A stretch of DNA of 43,825 bases from NCBI RefSeq assembly GCF_004137085.1, contig NZ_QYBC01000030.1, positions 1 through 43,825 on the forward strand. Reading direction: 5' to 3'. Below are positions 26,609 to 35,298 of the stretch, piece after piece (the stretch's first letter is position 1; each line of letters begins with the position of its first letter). This DNA is from Lichenibacterium ramalinae (GTDB taxonomy: Bacteria > Pseudomonadota > Alphaproteobacteria > Rhizobiales > Beijerinckiaceae). A program made the translations under genes and the position numbers. Under the pieces are notes generated by a model that was given only the letters and a program-made list of their open reading frames with translations, ran no database searches and was not told where the DNA came from.

Positions 26609-27526
26609 GTGATCGTCCGCGACAAGCCCAACGCCTGGCAGCTGTTCTTCATCCTGAAGGGATCCATCGTCCCCACCATCGCGCCGCGTCTCGCCGCCGT
26701 CACGCTGCTGTCGATCCTGGTCGTGGCGTCGCAGGAGGCGGGGCTGATGCGCTTCCACGAGATCGCGGCGCTGCCGTTCTCGCTCATCGGCATCGCGCTC
26801 TCGATCTTCGCGGGGTTTCGCAACTCCGCCTGCTACGACCGGTGGTGGGAGGGCCGCAAGATCTTCGGCCAGCTGCTGATCGACACGCGAAGCTTCGCCC
26901 GCCAGCAGATGGCGGTGCGCGGCCCGGGCGAACCCGCCGTGGCGCGTCGCGCGGCCTTCGGCGCCATCGCCTTCGCGCATCTGCTGCGCCATCACCTGCG
27001 CGCCGAGCCGCCGGGGCCGGAAGCCCTGGCGGCCCTGGCGGAGGCGGGAATGCCCGGCGTGGCGGCCGCCCGCAACCCGCCCAACATGCTGCTCACGGCC
27101 CTGACGCGCGAGGCCGCGGAGGCGGTCGCTTCCGGCAGCATCGCCGCCCAGGTGTTCCAGGTCCTGGAGGACAGCATCGTCTCCATGTCGGCCGTGCTGG
27201 CCGCGGCCGAGCGCATCAGGAACATGCCGGTGCCCTACACCTATTCGCTGATGCTCCACCGCACCGCCATGCTCTTCTGCCTGCTGCTGCCTTTCGGGCT
27301 GGCCGCGGCGGCCGGCGCCTGGACGCCGCTGCTGGTGCTGATCGTGTCCTACACGTTCTTCGGCCTCGACGCCCTCGGCGACGAACTCGAGAACCCGTTC
27401 GGGACCGGCCAGAACGCCCTGCCGCTCAGCGCCCTGACGCGAGGCATCGAGATCGACATCCGGGAGATGCTCGGCGAGGCCGACCTCCCCGAACCGCTCC
27501 GCCCCGTCGACTTCCAGCTGCGGTGA
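26609..27526 (+). CDS. bestrophin-family channel-like membrane protein
   Basis: The 305-residue protein belongs to the bacterial bestrophin (UPF0187/RFP-TM) family. It shows a hydrophobic pair near 25-65 (IGIALSIFAGFRNSACYDRW), the highly conserved FRNSACYDRWWEGRKIFG segment, and a second membrane pair near 210-250 (TAMLFCLLLPFGLAAAAGAW), followed by SYTFFGLDALGDELENPFG, the family's cytoplasmic signature. Bacterial bestrophins form pentameric ion channels, cation-selective in the studied Klebsiella protein. The start is GTG at 26609 with GGAG eight bases before. It stands 90 bases after the small gene and is followed by a tandem repeat. Confidence 0.88.
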   Translation: MIVRDKPNAWQLFFILKGSIVPTIAPRLAAVTLLSILVVASQEAGLMRFHEIAALPFSLIGIALSIFAGFRNSACYDRWWEGRKIFGQLLIDTRSFARQQMAVRGPGEPAVARRAAFGAIAFAHLLRHHLRAEPPGPEALAALAEAGMPGVAAARNPPNMLLTALTREAAEAVASGSIAAQVFQVLEDSIVSMSAVLAAAERIRNMPVPYTYSLMLHRTAMLFCLLLPFGLAAAAGAWTPLLVLIVSYTFFGLDALGDELENPFGTGQNALPLSALTRGIEIDIREMLGEADLPEPLRPVDFQLR

Positions 27527-27534
27527 GACGGGGC

Positions 27535-27582
27535 GCTGTGGCGGCCCGACCATCGGGTCGCTGTGGCGGCCCGACCATCGGG
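27535..27582. repeat. two tandem copies of a 23-bp unit with hairpin
   Basis: Two identical 23-base copies (27535-27557 and 27560-27582, period 25) follow the bestrophin stop by eight bases. Each contains CCCGACCATCGGG, a 5-bp stem with a 3-base loop. The arrangement could act as a termination or mRNA-end structure, or be a short palindromic repeat family. Confidence 0.65.
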
Positions 27583-27789
27583 CTGAGCAAATGATCGTAC
27601 GAAGAGCAATTATTCGGTTGCTTAAGGGCGTGGCAGTCTTTGCCTTCCAGTCCGCATTTATGCCTAGAAATTCGTGAAATTGCCGTGACGCTGCTTGCCA
27701 AGCGGGAAGCAATGTGGTGAAACCATGAAACCGGGCCGACGATGCCCCGGCCTCCGGAAGTCCCCCGAAGCGGGTGCGGACACCGGAAC

Positions 27790-27816
27790 AAAAAAAGACC
27801 GCCCCGAGAGGCGGCC
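27790..27816 (-). terminator. rho-independent terminator of the candidate small RNA
   Basis: On the minus strand a CCGCC/GGCGG stem with a six-base loop is followed by T7, the textbook intrinsic terminator layout and the clearest one in this window. No coding gene ends here on the minus strand, which is what suggested the small RNA. Confidence 0.7.
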
Positions 27817-27869
27817 CAAGTCTAGGGAGGAAACGCCCAAGAAGGGCATGCAACGAAAACGTTGCATAT
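27790..27869 (-). ncRNA. candidate small regulatory RNA with CCUCCC loop and terminator
   Basis: The minus strand could encode an 80-nt RNA with three structures. First is a perfect 8-bp hairpin with a UUUU loop (27848-27867, ATGCAACG and its complement). Second is GCCC-UUCUU-GGGC. Third is a single-stranded stretch with CCUCCC, complementary to the ribosome binding site consensus, followed by a terminator hairpin GGCGG... with a run of seven U (27790-27814). Several alphaproteobacterial small RNAs of the alpha-r14/15 and cuckoo types expose a CCUCC motif. A promoter-like pair TTGCGA-N17-CATAGA lies just upstream. Family membership is inference. Confidence 0.55.
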
Positions 27870-28033
27870 CGTCTATGCCATGTTTCGCCCTCCGTCGCAA
27901 GCCCTTTCTGGGGTCTGGCGCGGTTTCGGCTGTCCGTATGCTCGCTGCCTGCGGCGGCGGTCAGGGGATTTGGTCCCGCTGCCCGGATCCGGCATAGAGG
28001 AGGGGCGGCGTCGGACAGCGGGAGGAGGGGGCC

Positions 28034-29413
28034 ATGGCGGCAGGAACGGGCGCGGCACCCGCCGTGTCGACACTCTCGGGCGACGACGGTTTGGCGGGTC
28101 GGCGCGTGCTGCTGATCGTGGGCGGGGGCATCGCCGCCTACAAGGCGCTGGACCTCATCCGGCGCCTGCGCGAGCGGGGCGCCTCGGTGCGGGCCGTCAT
28201 GACCGCCTCGGCCAAGCATTTCGTCACGCCCCTCGCCGTCGCCAGCCTCACGGGCGAGCGCGTCCACGATGAGCTCTTCTCGCTGACCGAGGAGGCCGAG
28301 ATGGGGCATATCGAGCTGTCGCGCAGCGCCGACCTCATCCTGGTGGCGCCCGCCACCGCCAACCTCATGGCCAAGATTGCGCAGGGCCTCGCCGACGACC
28401 TCGCCTCGACGCTGCTTCTGGCCACGGACACCCGCGTCCTCCTGGCCCCGGCCATGAACCTGCGCATGTGGCTCCACCCGGCGACGCGCCGCAACGCGGC
28501 GCTGCTCGCGGCCGATGGCGTCCTCACCGTCGGGCCCGGCGAGGGCGTCATGGCCTGTGGCGAGTTCGGCCCCGGCCGCATGGCGGAGCCGCTGGAGATC
28601 GTGGCCGCCGCCGCCCGTGCCCTCGCGGACGGCACCGCCATCCCGCTGCCCGACACCTCGCTGGCGAAGGATGCCTCGCCGCTGAAACAATCAGCGCCGG
28701 TCGCCGCCGTGTCGCCGCCGTCCGGTGCCGGGGCGGCATCGCTGCGCGGCCGGCGCGTGGTGGTGACGTCGGGCCCGACGCACGAGCCCATCGATCCCGT
28801 CCGCTACATCGCCAACCGGTCGTCCGGCCGTCAGGGCCACGCGATCGCGGCGGCGGCGGCGGCGGCGGGGGCCGAGGTCGTGCTGGTGTCGGGACCGGTC
28901 GCGCTGCCGGACCCGCGCGGCGTCGCGGTGGTGCGGGTCGAGACGGCGCGCGACATGCTGGCGGCGGTCGAGGCCGCGCTGCCGGCCGACCTCTTCGTCG
29001 CTGCCGCCGCCGTCGCCGACTGGCGCCCGCAGGCCGCCGCGGACCTCAAGATCAAGAAGCGCGACGGCGCGCCCGAGCCCGTGCTGCAGCTGGACCGCAA
29101 CCCCGACATCCTGGCCGCGGTGGCGGGCCGCCGGGAAGGGCGCCCGAGGCTGGTGGTGGGCTTCGCGGCCGAAACCGACGCCTTGCTCGACCACGCCGCC
29201 GCCAAGCTGGCGCGCAAGAACTGCGACCTCCTCGTCGCCAACGACGTGGGGGCGGGGAGCGACGTCATGGGCGGGGCGGAGAATGCCGTGCACCTGCTCA
29301 CCCGCACCGACGGGGCGCCGCGCGTCGAGGCTTGGCCGCGGCTCGACAAGGCGGAGGTGGCGCACCGCCTCGTCGCCCGCTTCGCCGCCATGCTCGACGG
29401 TGGCCGCGCATGA
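28034..29413 (+). CDS. coaBC: bifunctional phosphopantothenoylcysteine decarboxylase/phosphopantothenate-cysteine ligase
   Basis: The 459-residue enzyme makes 4'-phosphopantetheine in coenzyme A synthesis. The N-terminal flavoprotein CoaC domain shows [40 protein letters not shown] and [10 protein letters not shown]. The C-terminal CoaB ligase domain has [40 protein letters not shown] with LKIKKRDG, and the C-terminal [12 protein letters not shown] at 28034 follows GGGAGGAGG. The stop overlaps the dut start as ATGA, the classic coaBC-dut arrangement. About 20 residues precede the CoaC domain, slightly long but not unusual. Confidence 0.95.
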   Translation: MAAGTGAAPAVSTLSGDDGLAGRRVLLIVGGGIAAYKALDLIRRLRERGASVRAVMTASAKHFVTPLAVASLTGERVHDELFSLTEEAEMGHIELSRSADLILVAPATANLMAKIAQGLADDLASTLLLATDTRVLLAPAMNLRMWLHPATRRNAALLAADGVLTVGPGEGVMACGEFGPGRMAEPLEIVAAAARALADGTAIPLPDTSLAKDASPLKQSAPVAAVSPPSGAGAASLRGRRVVVTSGPTHEPIDPVRYIANRSSGRQGHAIAAAAAAAGAEVVLVSGPVALPDPRGVAVVRVETARDMLAAVEAALPADLFVAAAAVADWRPQAAADLKIKKRDGAPEPVLQLDRNPDILAAVAGRREGRPRLVVGFAAETDALLDHAAAKLARKNCDLLVANDVGAGSDVMGGAENAVHLLTRTDGAPRVEAWPRLDKAEVAHRLVARFAAMLDGGRA

Positions 29414-29883
29414 CGGCCGCGCGTCCCGTGCCGGTCCGGGTCCGGCGCCTCCCGCATGCGGAAGGGCTTGACCTGCCGGCCTACCAGAGCGCGGGCGCGG
29501 CGGGGCTCGATCTCGTGGCGGCCCTGGCGCCGGACCAGGCGCTGGTGCTCGAACCCGGCGCCCGCGCCCTGGTGCCGACCGGGCTCTGCATCGCCTTGCC
29601 GGACGGGACCGAGGCGCAGGTCCGGCCGCGTTCCGGGCTCGCGCTGCGCCACGGCGTCACCGTGCTGAACGCCCCCGGGACCGTCGACGCCGACTATCGC
29701 GGCGAGGTCGGTGTGATCCTGGTCAACCATGGCGCCGAGCCCTTCGTGATCGAGCGCGGCACCCGCATCGCCCAGCTCGTGCTCGCCCGGGTGGAGCGGC
29801 TCGCCTGGGAGGAGGGCGAACTCGACGAAACGGCGCGCGGGGCCGGGGGGTTCGGCTCGACGGGCCGGGCCGCCGTCCCGTGA
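29410..29883 (+). CDS. dut: dUTP diphosphatase
   Basis: The 157-residue trimeric dUTPase keeps the five motifs: AGLDLVAAL (motif 1), [13 protein letters not shown] (motif 2), [17 protein letters not shown] (motif 3), [11 protein letters not shown] (motif 4) and the C-terminal [13 protein letters not shown] (motif 5). It removes dUTP and supplies dUMP for thymidylate. The start overlaps the coaBC stop as ATGA, and the dut stop overlaps the GTG of the Rrf2-type regulator. Confidence 0.95.
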   Translation: MTAARPVPVRVRRLPHAEGLDLPAYQSAGAAGLDLVAALAPDQALVLEPGARALVPTGLCIALPDGTEAQVRPRSGLALRHGVTVLNAPGTVDADYRGEVGVILVNHGAEPFVIERGTRIAQLVLARVERLAWEEGELDETARGAGGFGSTGRAAVP

Positions 29884-30323
29884 GGCTGCTGCCGGAGCGC
29901 AGCCTCCTGGCGGTGGCCACCGTCACGGACATCGCCCTCAACGGGCGCGTCGCGCCCGTCTCCGCCAAGGCGCTGGCGGCCCGCCACGGGCTCACGCCGC
30001 GCCACCTCGAAACGCTGCTGCAGGAGTTGGTCCGCGCCGGCATCCTCAAGGGGACGCGCGGGCCGCGCGGCGGCTACGCCCTGGCCCGGGAGCGCCGCCG
30101 CGTCACGGTGGGCGACATCCTGCGGGCGGCCGCGAGGGTCGGGGAGGGGGATGCGAAGCCGCGGCCCCGGCCGGCCTTCGTCGACGCCGTGGTGACGCCC
30201 GCGCTCCGTCCCGCCGGGGACGCCTTCCTGGCGGAGCTCGACCGCACCACCGTGGCGGACCTCTGCACGAGCGCCGAGACGTTCGGCCTCGCCCACGAGG
30301 CCGGCATGGATTTCACCATCTGA
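29880..30323 (+). CDS. Rrf2-family transcriptional regulator without the usual cysteine cluster
   Basis: The 147-residue protein has a winged helix-turn-helix at about 5-85: the [15 protein letters not shown] opening, [20 protein letters not shown] as recognition region, and the wing [20 protein letters not shown]. Iron-sulfur Rrf2 regulators carry three Cys at about 90-110. Here that loop is replaced by a charged stretch, and only one Cys (DLCTSAETF) occurs, so it probably binds no cluster. The start is GTG at 29880 overlapping the dut stop. It could sense something else or act constitutively. Targets are unknown. Confidence 0.78.
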   Translation: MRLLPERSLLAVATVTDIALNGRVAPVSAKALAARHGLTPRHLETLLQELVRAGILKGTRGPRGGYALARERRRVTVGDILRAAARVGEGDAKPRPRPAFVDAVVTPALRPAGDAFLAELDRTTVADLCTSAETFGLAHEAGMDFTI

Positions 30324-30346
30324 GGCGGCGCTTGGCCGGCGCCGCC
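30324..30346. terminator. hairpin between convergent genes
   Basis: GGCGGCGC and GCGCCGCC form a perfect 8-bp stem with a 7-base loop, starting right after the stop of the regulator gene and 8 bases before the end of rimO. It could terminate transcripts from both directions, although no long U-tract follows. Confidence 0.5.
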
Positions 30347-30353
30347 GTCTCCC

Positions 30354-31709
30354 TCACACCACCGTGGCGTGGAGGTCGTAGGCGTCGGCCCGGTCGACCC
30401 TGGCCGTGACGATGTCGCCGACCCGCACCGGGAAACGGTGCGACAGGTGCACCTTGCCGTCGATCTCCGGCGCGTCGCCCTTGGAACGCCCCACCGCGCC
30501 GCCGGGCCCGACGGCATCGATGATCACCGGCATGCGGCGCCCGACCTTGCGGGCCAACAGCCGCGCGCTGATGAGCTGCTGGTGCTTCATGAAGCGGTCG
30601 AGCCGCTCCGCCTGTACCTCGGGCGGCACGTGCGGCAGGCCGAGCGTGTTGGCGGGCGCGCCTTCCACCGGCTCGTATTTGAAGGCGCCGACGCGCTCCA
30701 GCTTCGCCTCGGACAGCCAGTCGAGCAGGATCTGGAAGTCCTCCTCGGTCTCGCCGGGGAAGCCGACGATGAAGGTCGAGCGCAGGGTCAGGTCGGGGCA
30801 GATGTCGCGCCACGCCTTGATGCGGTCGAGCGTGCGGTCCTGCTTGCCGGGGCGCCGCATGGCGCGCAGCACGTTGGGCGCCGCGTGCTGGAACGGGATG
30901 TCGAGGTAGGGCAGCACCGACCCCTCCGCCATCAGCGGGATGACGTCGTCGACGTGGGGGTAGGGGTAGATGTAGTGGAGCCGCACCCAGGCGCCGAGCC
31001 GGCCGAGTTCGCCCGCGAGGTCGAGGAACTTGGCCCGCACCTCGCGGTCCCCGTGCTGCTGCAGCGGGTAGCCGAGGTCGAGCCCATAGGCCGCCGTGTC
31101 CTGCGACACGACGAGCAATTCCTTGACGCCGGCCTTCACCAGCTTCTCGGCCTCGCGCAGCACCTCGGACACCGGGCGCGAGGCGAGCCGGCCGCGCAGC
31201 CGCGGGATGATGCAGAACGAGCAGGAGTTGTTGCAGCCTTCCGCGATCTTCAGGTAGCTGTAGTGGCGCGGCGTGAGCTTGATGCCCTGCGGCGGCAACA
31301 GGTCGATGAAGGGGTCGTGCAGCGGCTCGGCCGCCTCGTGCACGGCCGCCATCACGCTCTCGTAGGCCTGCGGGCCCGACACGGCCAGCACGTTGGGATA
31401 GGCCTGGCGGATCACCTCCGGCTCGGCCCCCATGCAGCCCGTGACGATGACCTTGCCGTTCTCCGCCATGGCCGAGCCGATGGCGGCGAGCGACTCGCGC
31501 TTGGCGCTGTCGAGGAAGCCGCAGGTGTTGACGATGACGGCATCGGCGCCGTCGTGCTTCTTGGCGATCTCGTAGCCTTCGGCGCGCAGGCGCGTGATGA
31601 TGCGCTCGCTGTCCACCAGCGCCTTGGGGCAGCCGAGCGACACGAAGGAGATGCGCGGCGCGGCGCGGCCGGCGGCGGGCGCGAGGACGGGATCGAGCGA
31701 TGTCAGCAT
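30354..31709 (-). CDS. rimO: ribosomal protein S12 methylthiotransferase
   Basis: The 451-residue radical-SAM enzyme adds a methylthio group to the conserved aspartate of ribosomal protein S12. It has the N-terminal UPF0004 domain ([29 protein letters not shown] and VTGCMG, providing three Cys for one cluster), the radical SAM motif in [20 protein letters not shown], and a C-terminal TRAM domain. Length is normal. The ATG at 31709 gives the family start, with AAGG upstream; longer in-frame starts are not supported. It is alone at the end of a minus-strand group with the cysteine synthase gene. Confidence 0.95.
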   Translation of the reverse strand: MLTSLDPVLAPAAGRAAPRISFVSLGCPKALVDSERIITRLRAEGYEIAKKHDGADAVIVNTCGFLDSAKRESLAAIGSAMAENGKVIVTGCMGAEPEVIRQAYPNVLAVSGPQAYESVMAAVHEAAEPLHDPFIDLLPPQGIKLTPRHYSYLKIAEGCNNSCSFCIIPRLRGRLASRPVSEVLREAEKLVKAGVKELLVVSQDTAAYGLDLGYPLQQHGDREVRAKFLDLAGELGRLGAWVRLHYIYPYPHVDDVIPLMAEGSVLPYLDIPFQHAAPNVLRAMRRPGKQDRTLDRIKAWRDICPDLTLRSTFIVGFPGETEEDFQILLDWLSEAKLERVGAFKYEPVEGAPANTLGLPHVPPEVQAERLDRFMKHQQLISARLLARKVGRRMPVIIDAVGPGGAVGRSKGDAPEIDGKVHLSHRFPVRVGDIVTARVDRADAYDLHATVV

Positions 31710-31806
31710 GGCGATGCCTTGGCACGGCGGGCGCCCGGTTGCAACAGGCCGGAGCCGGCGCGCCGGCATGCCTGGGTTGACGCGGGTCGGCGCGCCCTCG
31801 TGGCGC

Positions 31807-31859
31807 GACGCGCTCAGCGCGTCATGTCGGCCTGGACGCGCTCAGCGCGTCATGTCGGC
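31807..31859. repeat. 28-bp-period duplication at the end of the cysteine synthase gene
   Basis: Two identical 25-base copies (31807-31831 and 31835-31859) each contain the palindrome GACGCGCTCAGCGCGTC. The upper copy includes the last codons and stop of the cysteine synthase gene; the other copy lies directly beyond it. The palindromes may act as hairpins at the mRNA end. Confidence 0.65.
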
Positions 31860-32870
31860 GTCGACGCGGTCCGCGCGGTCGAGCCAGGGCGGCACCGGCA
31901 GGCCCTTGCCCTCCAGGAACGCGCGGTTGAACAGCTTCGAAGCGTAGCGCGCGCCGGAATCGCACAGGATCGTCGTCACGGTGTGGCCTGGGCCGAGGTG
32001 GCGGGCGAGCCGCATGGCGCCGGCGACATTGACGCCGGAGGAGCCTCCGAGCAGCAGGCCTTCGTGTTCGGCGAGGTCGAAGACCACGTCGAGCGCCTCG
32101 CGGTCGTCGACCTGGCAGGCGAAATCCACCGGGGCTCCGACGAGGTTGGCGGTGACGCGGCCCTGGCCGATGCCTTCCGTGATGGAGGAGCCGGCGGAGG
32201 TCAACGTGCCCGCGTCGTAGTAGCTGAACAGGGCCGAGCCCATGGGGTCGGCGATGCCGATCGTGATGGCGGGATTGCGGGCCTTCAGCGCCAGGCCGGT
32301 GCCGGCCAGCGTGCCCCCGGTGCCGACCGCGCAGATGAAGGCGTCGACCTTGCCCTCCGTCTGGTCCCAGATTTCCGGGCCGGTGGTGCGCTCGTGGCCG
32401 CCGCGGTTGGCGACATTGTCGAACTGGTTGGCCCAGATGGCGCCGTTCGGGTCCGTGGCGGCGAGCCGCTCCGCCAGCCGCTGCGACACGTGGACGTAAT
32501 TGCCGGGGTCGCTGTAGGGCTTGGCCGGCACCTCGACGAGTTCGGCGCCGGACATGCGCAGCATGTCCTTCTTCTCCTGGCTCTGCGTCTCCGGGATGAC
32601 GATGACGGTGCGGTAGCCGAGCGCGTTGGCCACGAGCGCCAGGCCGATCCCGGTGTTGCCGGCCGTGCCCTCGACGATCGTGCCGCCGGGGCGCAGCGTG
32701 CCGCGCGCCACCGCATCCTCGACGATCGCCAGGGCCGCCCGGTCCTTCACCGAGCCGCCCGGGTTCATGAACTCCGCCTTGCCCAGGATCGTGCAGCCGG
32801 TGAGGTCCGAGGCGCGCCGGAGCTTGATCAGCGGCGTGTGGCCGATGGCATCGATGACGGACTTCAGCAT
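31842..32870 (-). CDS. cysteine synthase A (O-acetylserine sulfhydrylase)-like PLP enzyme
   Basis: The 342-residue protein belongs to the fold-II PLP enzymes. Visible are IGHTPLIKL, the PLP lysine in NPGGSVKDRAA, the phosphate-binding loop EGTAGNTGIGLALVA, the loop VGTGGTLAGTG, and the C-terminal GGSSGVNVAGA plus TILCDSGARYASKL. It makes cysteine from O-acetylserine and sulfide; some close relatives use cystathionine or O-phosphoserine, so the exact substrate is a family-level call. It is slightly longer than CysK (about 310-325 residues), with a short tail. ATG at 32870 is natural. A 132-base gap separates it from rimO, so they may be co-transcribed. Confidence 0.88.
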   Translation of the reverse strand: MLKSVIDAIGHTPLIKLRRASDLTGCTILGKAEFMNPGGSVKDRAALAIVEDAVARGTLRPGGTIVEGTAGNTGIGLALVANALGYRTVIVIPETQSQEKKDMLRMSGAELVEVPAKPYSDPGNYVHVSQRLAERLAATDPNGAIWANQFDNVANRGGHERTTGPEIWDQTEGKVDAFICAVGTGGTLAGTGLALKARNPAITIGIADPMGSALFSYYDAGTLTSAGSSITEGIGQGRVTANLVGAPVDFACQVDDREALDVVFDLAEHEGLLLGGSSGVNVAGAMRLARHLGPGHTVTTILCDSGARYASKLFNRAFLEGKGLPVPPWLDRADRVDADMTR

Positions 32871-32990
32871 GACGGATCCGATTGGGCCGGCGGGCGTCGC
32901 AGGGCCGGCCGGAAGGGCAGGGAGCCTGTCTAGATCAGGAAACGAACGCGGTCCATCGATCGACCACCACGCTCCGGGCGGGCCGGGGCG

Positions 32991-33212
32991 TCAACGCTGC
33001 GAGGTCGACGCCTCGTAGAGGCAGGCGCCGGTCTCGGTCCTGATGCTGATCGAGACGCTGCCCACTCGGTCCTCGGCCGCGGCGTCGGACAGGAGCTGCC
33101 ACACGATGAGCGTCGCTTCCCGGATGGCGAGGGCATCGTCGCCGAGTTCGATGCCGGCCGTGTCGCGGATGCGCCGCTCGCGGTCTCGGACGTCGAAGAA
33201 GTACCGGGCCAT
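32991..33212 (-). CDS. small DUF6894-family protein
   Basis: The 73-residue product begins with MARYFFDVRDRERRIRDTAG, then ELGDDALAIREATLIV, and ends with a beta-strand pair (SVSISIRTETGACLYEA). This pattern, an RYFFDV start followed by a conserved Asp/Glu region, is the family of small, very common Hyphomicrobiales proteins of unknown function. The ATG at 33212 follows GGAGAGTCCC. It stands alone, divergent from nothing obvious, with 400 bases of noncoding DNA upstream. Confidence 0.7.
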   Translation of the reverse strand: MARYFFDVRDRERRIRDTAGIELGDDALAIREATLIVWQLLSDAAAEDRVGSVSISIRTETGACLYEASTSQR

Positions 33213-33655
33213 GGGACTCTCCAGCGGTTCTGGACCTCGTTGCGGCGGGCACCGATCGATGGAACGCCTCCGAACGGGAGGCCGTCGAACCACGCTGACA
33301 CCCTCGACAGCCGCGTCCTGCGACAAGCCGGCCCTCCGACGCGTCCCGAGGGCGCGCCGGCGAGGGCGGCCGGCGGGACGCATCGGGCGGGGGAAACCCG
33401 TGGCCCGCCGCCGAAAGGGACGGACCACGGTCGCTCCGTTCGCAATGCCCCAACGATCAATCCGTCCCGACAGGCTTCGAAAAACAGCGCCTGTCGCCTG
33501 CAACCTCGCCGAGGTGCGACAGTCTGACATCACCCGTTTGGGGTAAGGAATCGGCCCGCGGAATTATTTTTCGCGATATGGACCGACGGACAGGTCCGCA
33601 GGCGCCATCGCGTGGCAGAGGCCTGGAGGTCGACCACCCTCGGCCGTCACGACGA
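33213..33655. other. intergenic region upstream of the DUF6894 gene
   Basis: No convincing gene is present. An AT-rich patch around 33558-33580 (GAATTATTTTTCGCG) is the only base-composition change and may be a promoter region. Confidence 0.35.
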
Positions 33656-33676
33656 AAGCCCCGCGGGGCGGGGCTT
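33656..33676 (-). terminator. hairpin downstream of tRNA-Asn
   Basis: AAGCCCCGC and GCGGGGCTT make a perfect 9-bp stem with a 3-base loop, 32 bases past the 3' end of tRNA-Asn on the minus strand. A run of three T follows, so it is a moderate terminator candidate. Confidence 0.5.
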
Positions 33677-33707
33677 CGTGGATGCTTCAAAACGAAACCA
33701 AGAAGCT

Positions 33708-33783
33708 TGGCTCCCCGAGCAGGGCTCGAACCTGCGACAATTCGATTAACAGTCGAATGCTCTACCAACTGAGCTATCGGGGA
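33708..33783 (-). tRNA. tRNA-Asn (anticodon GTT)
   Basis: The minus strand folds into a cloverleaf with the acceptor TCCCCGA paired with TCGGGGA, the D arm TAGCTCAGTTGGTAGAGCA, the anticodon arm TTCGA-CTGTTAA-TCGAA giving anticodon GTT, and the T arm GCAGG-TTCGAGC-CCTGC. The discriminator is G and CCA is encoded at 33708-33710. It has the normal length of 76 including CCA. Confidence 0.96.
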
Positions 33784-33969
33784 ACGCCGCCGCATCGCTG
33801 CAGCGTGGGGGGTGTTTAGCCCCGATCGTCGGGCTTTGCCAACCCCTATTTTGCCGGCCGGCCCTGGAAAAGTTTCCCCGGGCTTCGCCTTGCCGTCCGA
33901 CGCCGGATCCGGTAGATCTCCGGACAGTCGCCCTGACCAAGCGATCACCGGCCGTTCAGGCCGCGTCGA

Positions 33970-34043
33970 GGCCTCGTGGCGGAGTGGTTACGCAGAGGAC
34001 TGCAAATCCTTGCATCCCGGTTCGATTCCGGGCGAGGCCTCCA
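33970..34043 (+). tRNA. tRNA-Cys (anticodon GCA)
   Basis: On the plus strand the acceptor GGCCTCG pairs with CGAGGCC. The D arm reads TGGCGGAGTGGTTACGCA, the anticodon arm AGGA-CTGCAAA-TCCT gives anticodon GCA, and the T arm is TCCCGG-TTCGATT-CCGGG. The discriminator is T and CCA is encoded. No integrase gene lies beside it. Confidence 0.95.
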
Positions 34044-34389
34044 AGCGAAGCGACCGTCGTGCTGCCTTGACCCTGATGGGTCACGGTCGTCGCGGTTTCG
34101 GCGAAAGCCTGCAGCCCCTCCTCAGACGCTGTTGCCAGGTTTCGACATCGGCCCATCACCAGCTTCGTATTTCGAAACTCGCATGACTCTGCCGCGGGGC
34201 GACATCCGCAAGCGCACGACCGCGCACCTGCGAGGTCGTTGCAGGCGGGCGTTGGCCGGCGGGTCGCCTGGGCCTTGAGAGTTGTCAGCCCGAAGCCTGC
34301 CGGCAGCGGGCGATCGACCGTCCATTCGGTCCGAGTGAAGGGGCGCGAGGGAGTGGGACGCAGCCGCGGCGTCGCGCGCCTCCCCGCCC
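34044..34389. other. intergenic region after tRNA-Cys
   Basis: About 345 bases without a recognisable gene, RNA or repeat. The tRNA-Cys transcript and the minus-strand MerR gene run towards each other here, so transcripts probably end in this space, but I see no intrinsic terminator. Confidence 0.35.
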
Positions 34390-34818
34390 TCACCCCTCCT
34401 TCACCTCCCGCCCCACTTGCGCCTCGATGGCGCGCAGCTCCGTCAGCGTCCGGTCGAGCGACACGCGCATCTCCTCCAGCGCCAGGATGCGCTTGCGCAC
34501 GCCCGCCAGCAGCGCCCGTTTCTGCTCGAGGTGGCGCGGGTCGACGGCGTAGAGGTCGAGGAAGTCCTTGATCTCGGCCAGGCTGAAGCCGAGCCTCTTG
34601 CCGCGCAGGATCAGCAGCATGCGGGCGCGCTCTCGCGCCGTGTAGACGCGCGTGGCACCGGCCCGCGCCGGGTCGATCAGCCCCTTGTCCTCGTAGAAGC
34701 GGATGGCGCGGGGCGTCACGCCGAGGTCGGCGGCGAGCTCCGTCACGGTCAGAAGCCGCTCGCCCGCCTGCGACCCGCCCCGCGGGTCCACGAGGGTCGG
34801 CTCAGGCTTGGCCGACAT
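34390..34818 (-). CDS. MerR-family transcriptional regulator (fatty-acid/acyl-CoA operon type)
   Basis: The protein has about 142 residues. The N-terminal winged helix-turn-helix is LLTVTELAADLGVTPRAIRF with YEDKGLIDPAR, the wing is RVYTARERARMLLILR, and a coiled coil (about 80-140, ending EAQVGREV) provides the dimer arm. It lacks the cysteine-rich metal-binding end of metal sensors. MerR proteins of this type in Hyphomicrobiales and other alphaproteobacteria control isovaleryl-CoA or fatty-acid degradation genes (LiuR-like). It is last in the operon it probably controls, overlapping the thioesterase gene by 17 bases; a start five codons upstream is also possible. Confidence 0.8.
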   Translation of the reverse strand: MSAKPEPTLVDPRGGSQAGERLLTVTELAADLGVTPRAIRFYEDKGLIDPARAGATRVYTARERARMLLILRGKRLGFSLAEIKDFLDLYAVDPRHLEQKRALLAGVRKRILALEEMRVSLDRTLTELRAIEAQVGREVKEG

Positions 34819-35298
34819 CGACCTTGCCGACATGGGCCCGCAGCCACGCCCCGGTGTCGATGCCCGTCACCCGGGCGCCGCCGACCTTGTAGATGCCGCT
34901 GGTCCGCACCGCCGGAACGCCGTCGGCCGTCGCCACGCATTGCGCCACGGCGAGGTTGCGGGTGACCGAGACGGTCCCGCCGATGCCCTGGACCCAGGCG
35001 CCGGGCAGCACCGCCGCGAGATAGTCGATGGACAGGTTCACGGTCGGCAGGATCGTGGTGGCCAGGGCAGGCGTGTCGAACATCACCGCAAAGGCGAGCT
35101 GGATGTCGCAGAAGGTCGCCAGCACGCCGCCGTGGCAGCGGCCGCCCGGGTTGCAGTGCTGGGGACCTACGCGGAAGCCGAGCGCCAGCGCGTCGCCGAT
35201 CCTCCGGGCATGGAAGGCGATGGGGTCGAAGCCGAGCGCCCTCGCCTCCACCACCGGCAGGGCGACGAACCCGTCCGGCGGGGCCGGGTCCCGCCCCG

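Larger units (their letters stand above)
27583..28033. other. intergenic region before coaBC
   Basis: A 450-base region that is AT-richer than its surroundings around 27590-27680. It contains the candidate small RNA (27790-27869, minus) and otherwise shows no gene. The stretch 27870-28033 should contain both the small-RNA promoter and the coaBC promoter. Confidence 0.45.

Noticed and set aside
27535-27582. Possible CRISPR start
   Set aside because: There are only two copies with a two-base spacer and no cas genes. It is a plain tandem repeat.
25994-28690. 898-codon minus-strand frame across the bestrophin gene and the intergenic region
   Set aside because: The bestrophin motifs lie on the plus strand, and the minus frame has no recognisable domain. 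The intergenic part is better explained by the small-RNA candidate.
30369-32933. 854-codon open frame antisense to rimO and the cysteine synthase gene
   Set aside because: Both minus-strand genes have full family motifs. The plus-strand frame spans two genes and their gap, and its translation is low-complexity Arg/Gly/Val/Asp.
33708-34043. tRNA-Asn and tRNA-Cys as integration site of a genomic island
   Set aside because: No integrase, direct repeat of the tRNA end or composition change was found next to them.
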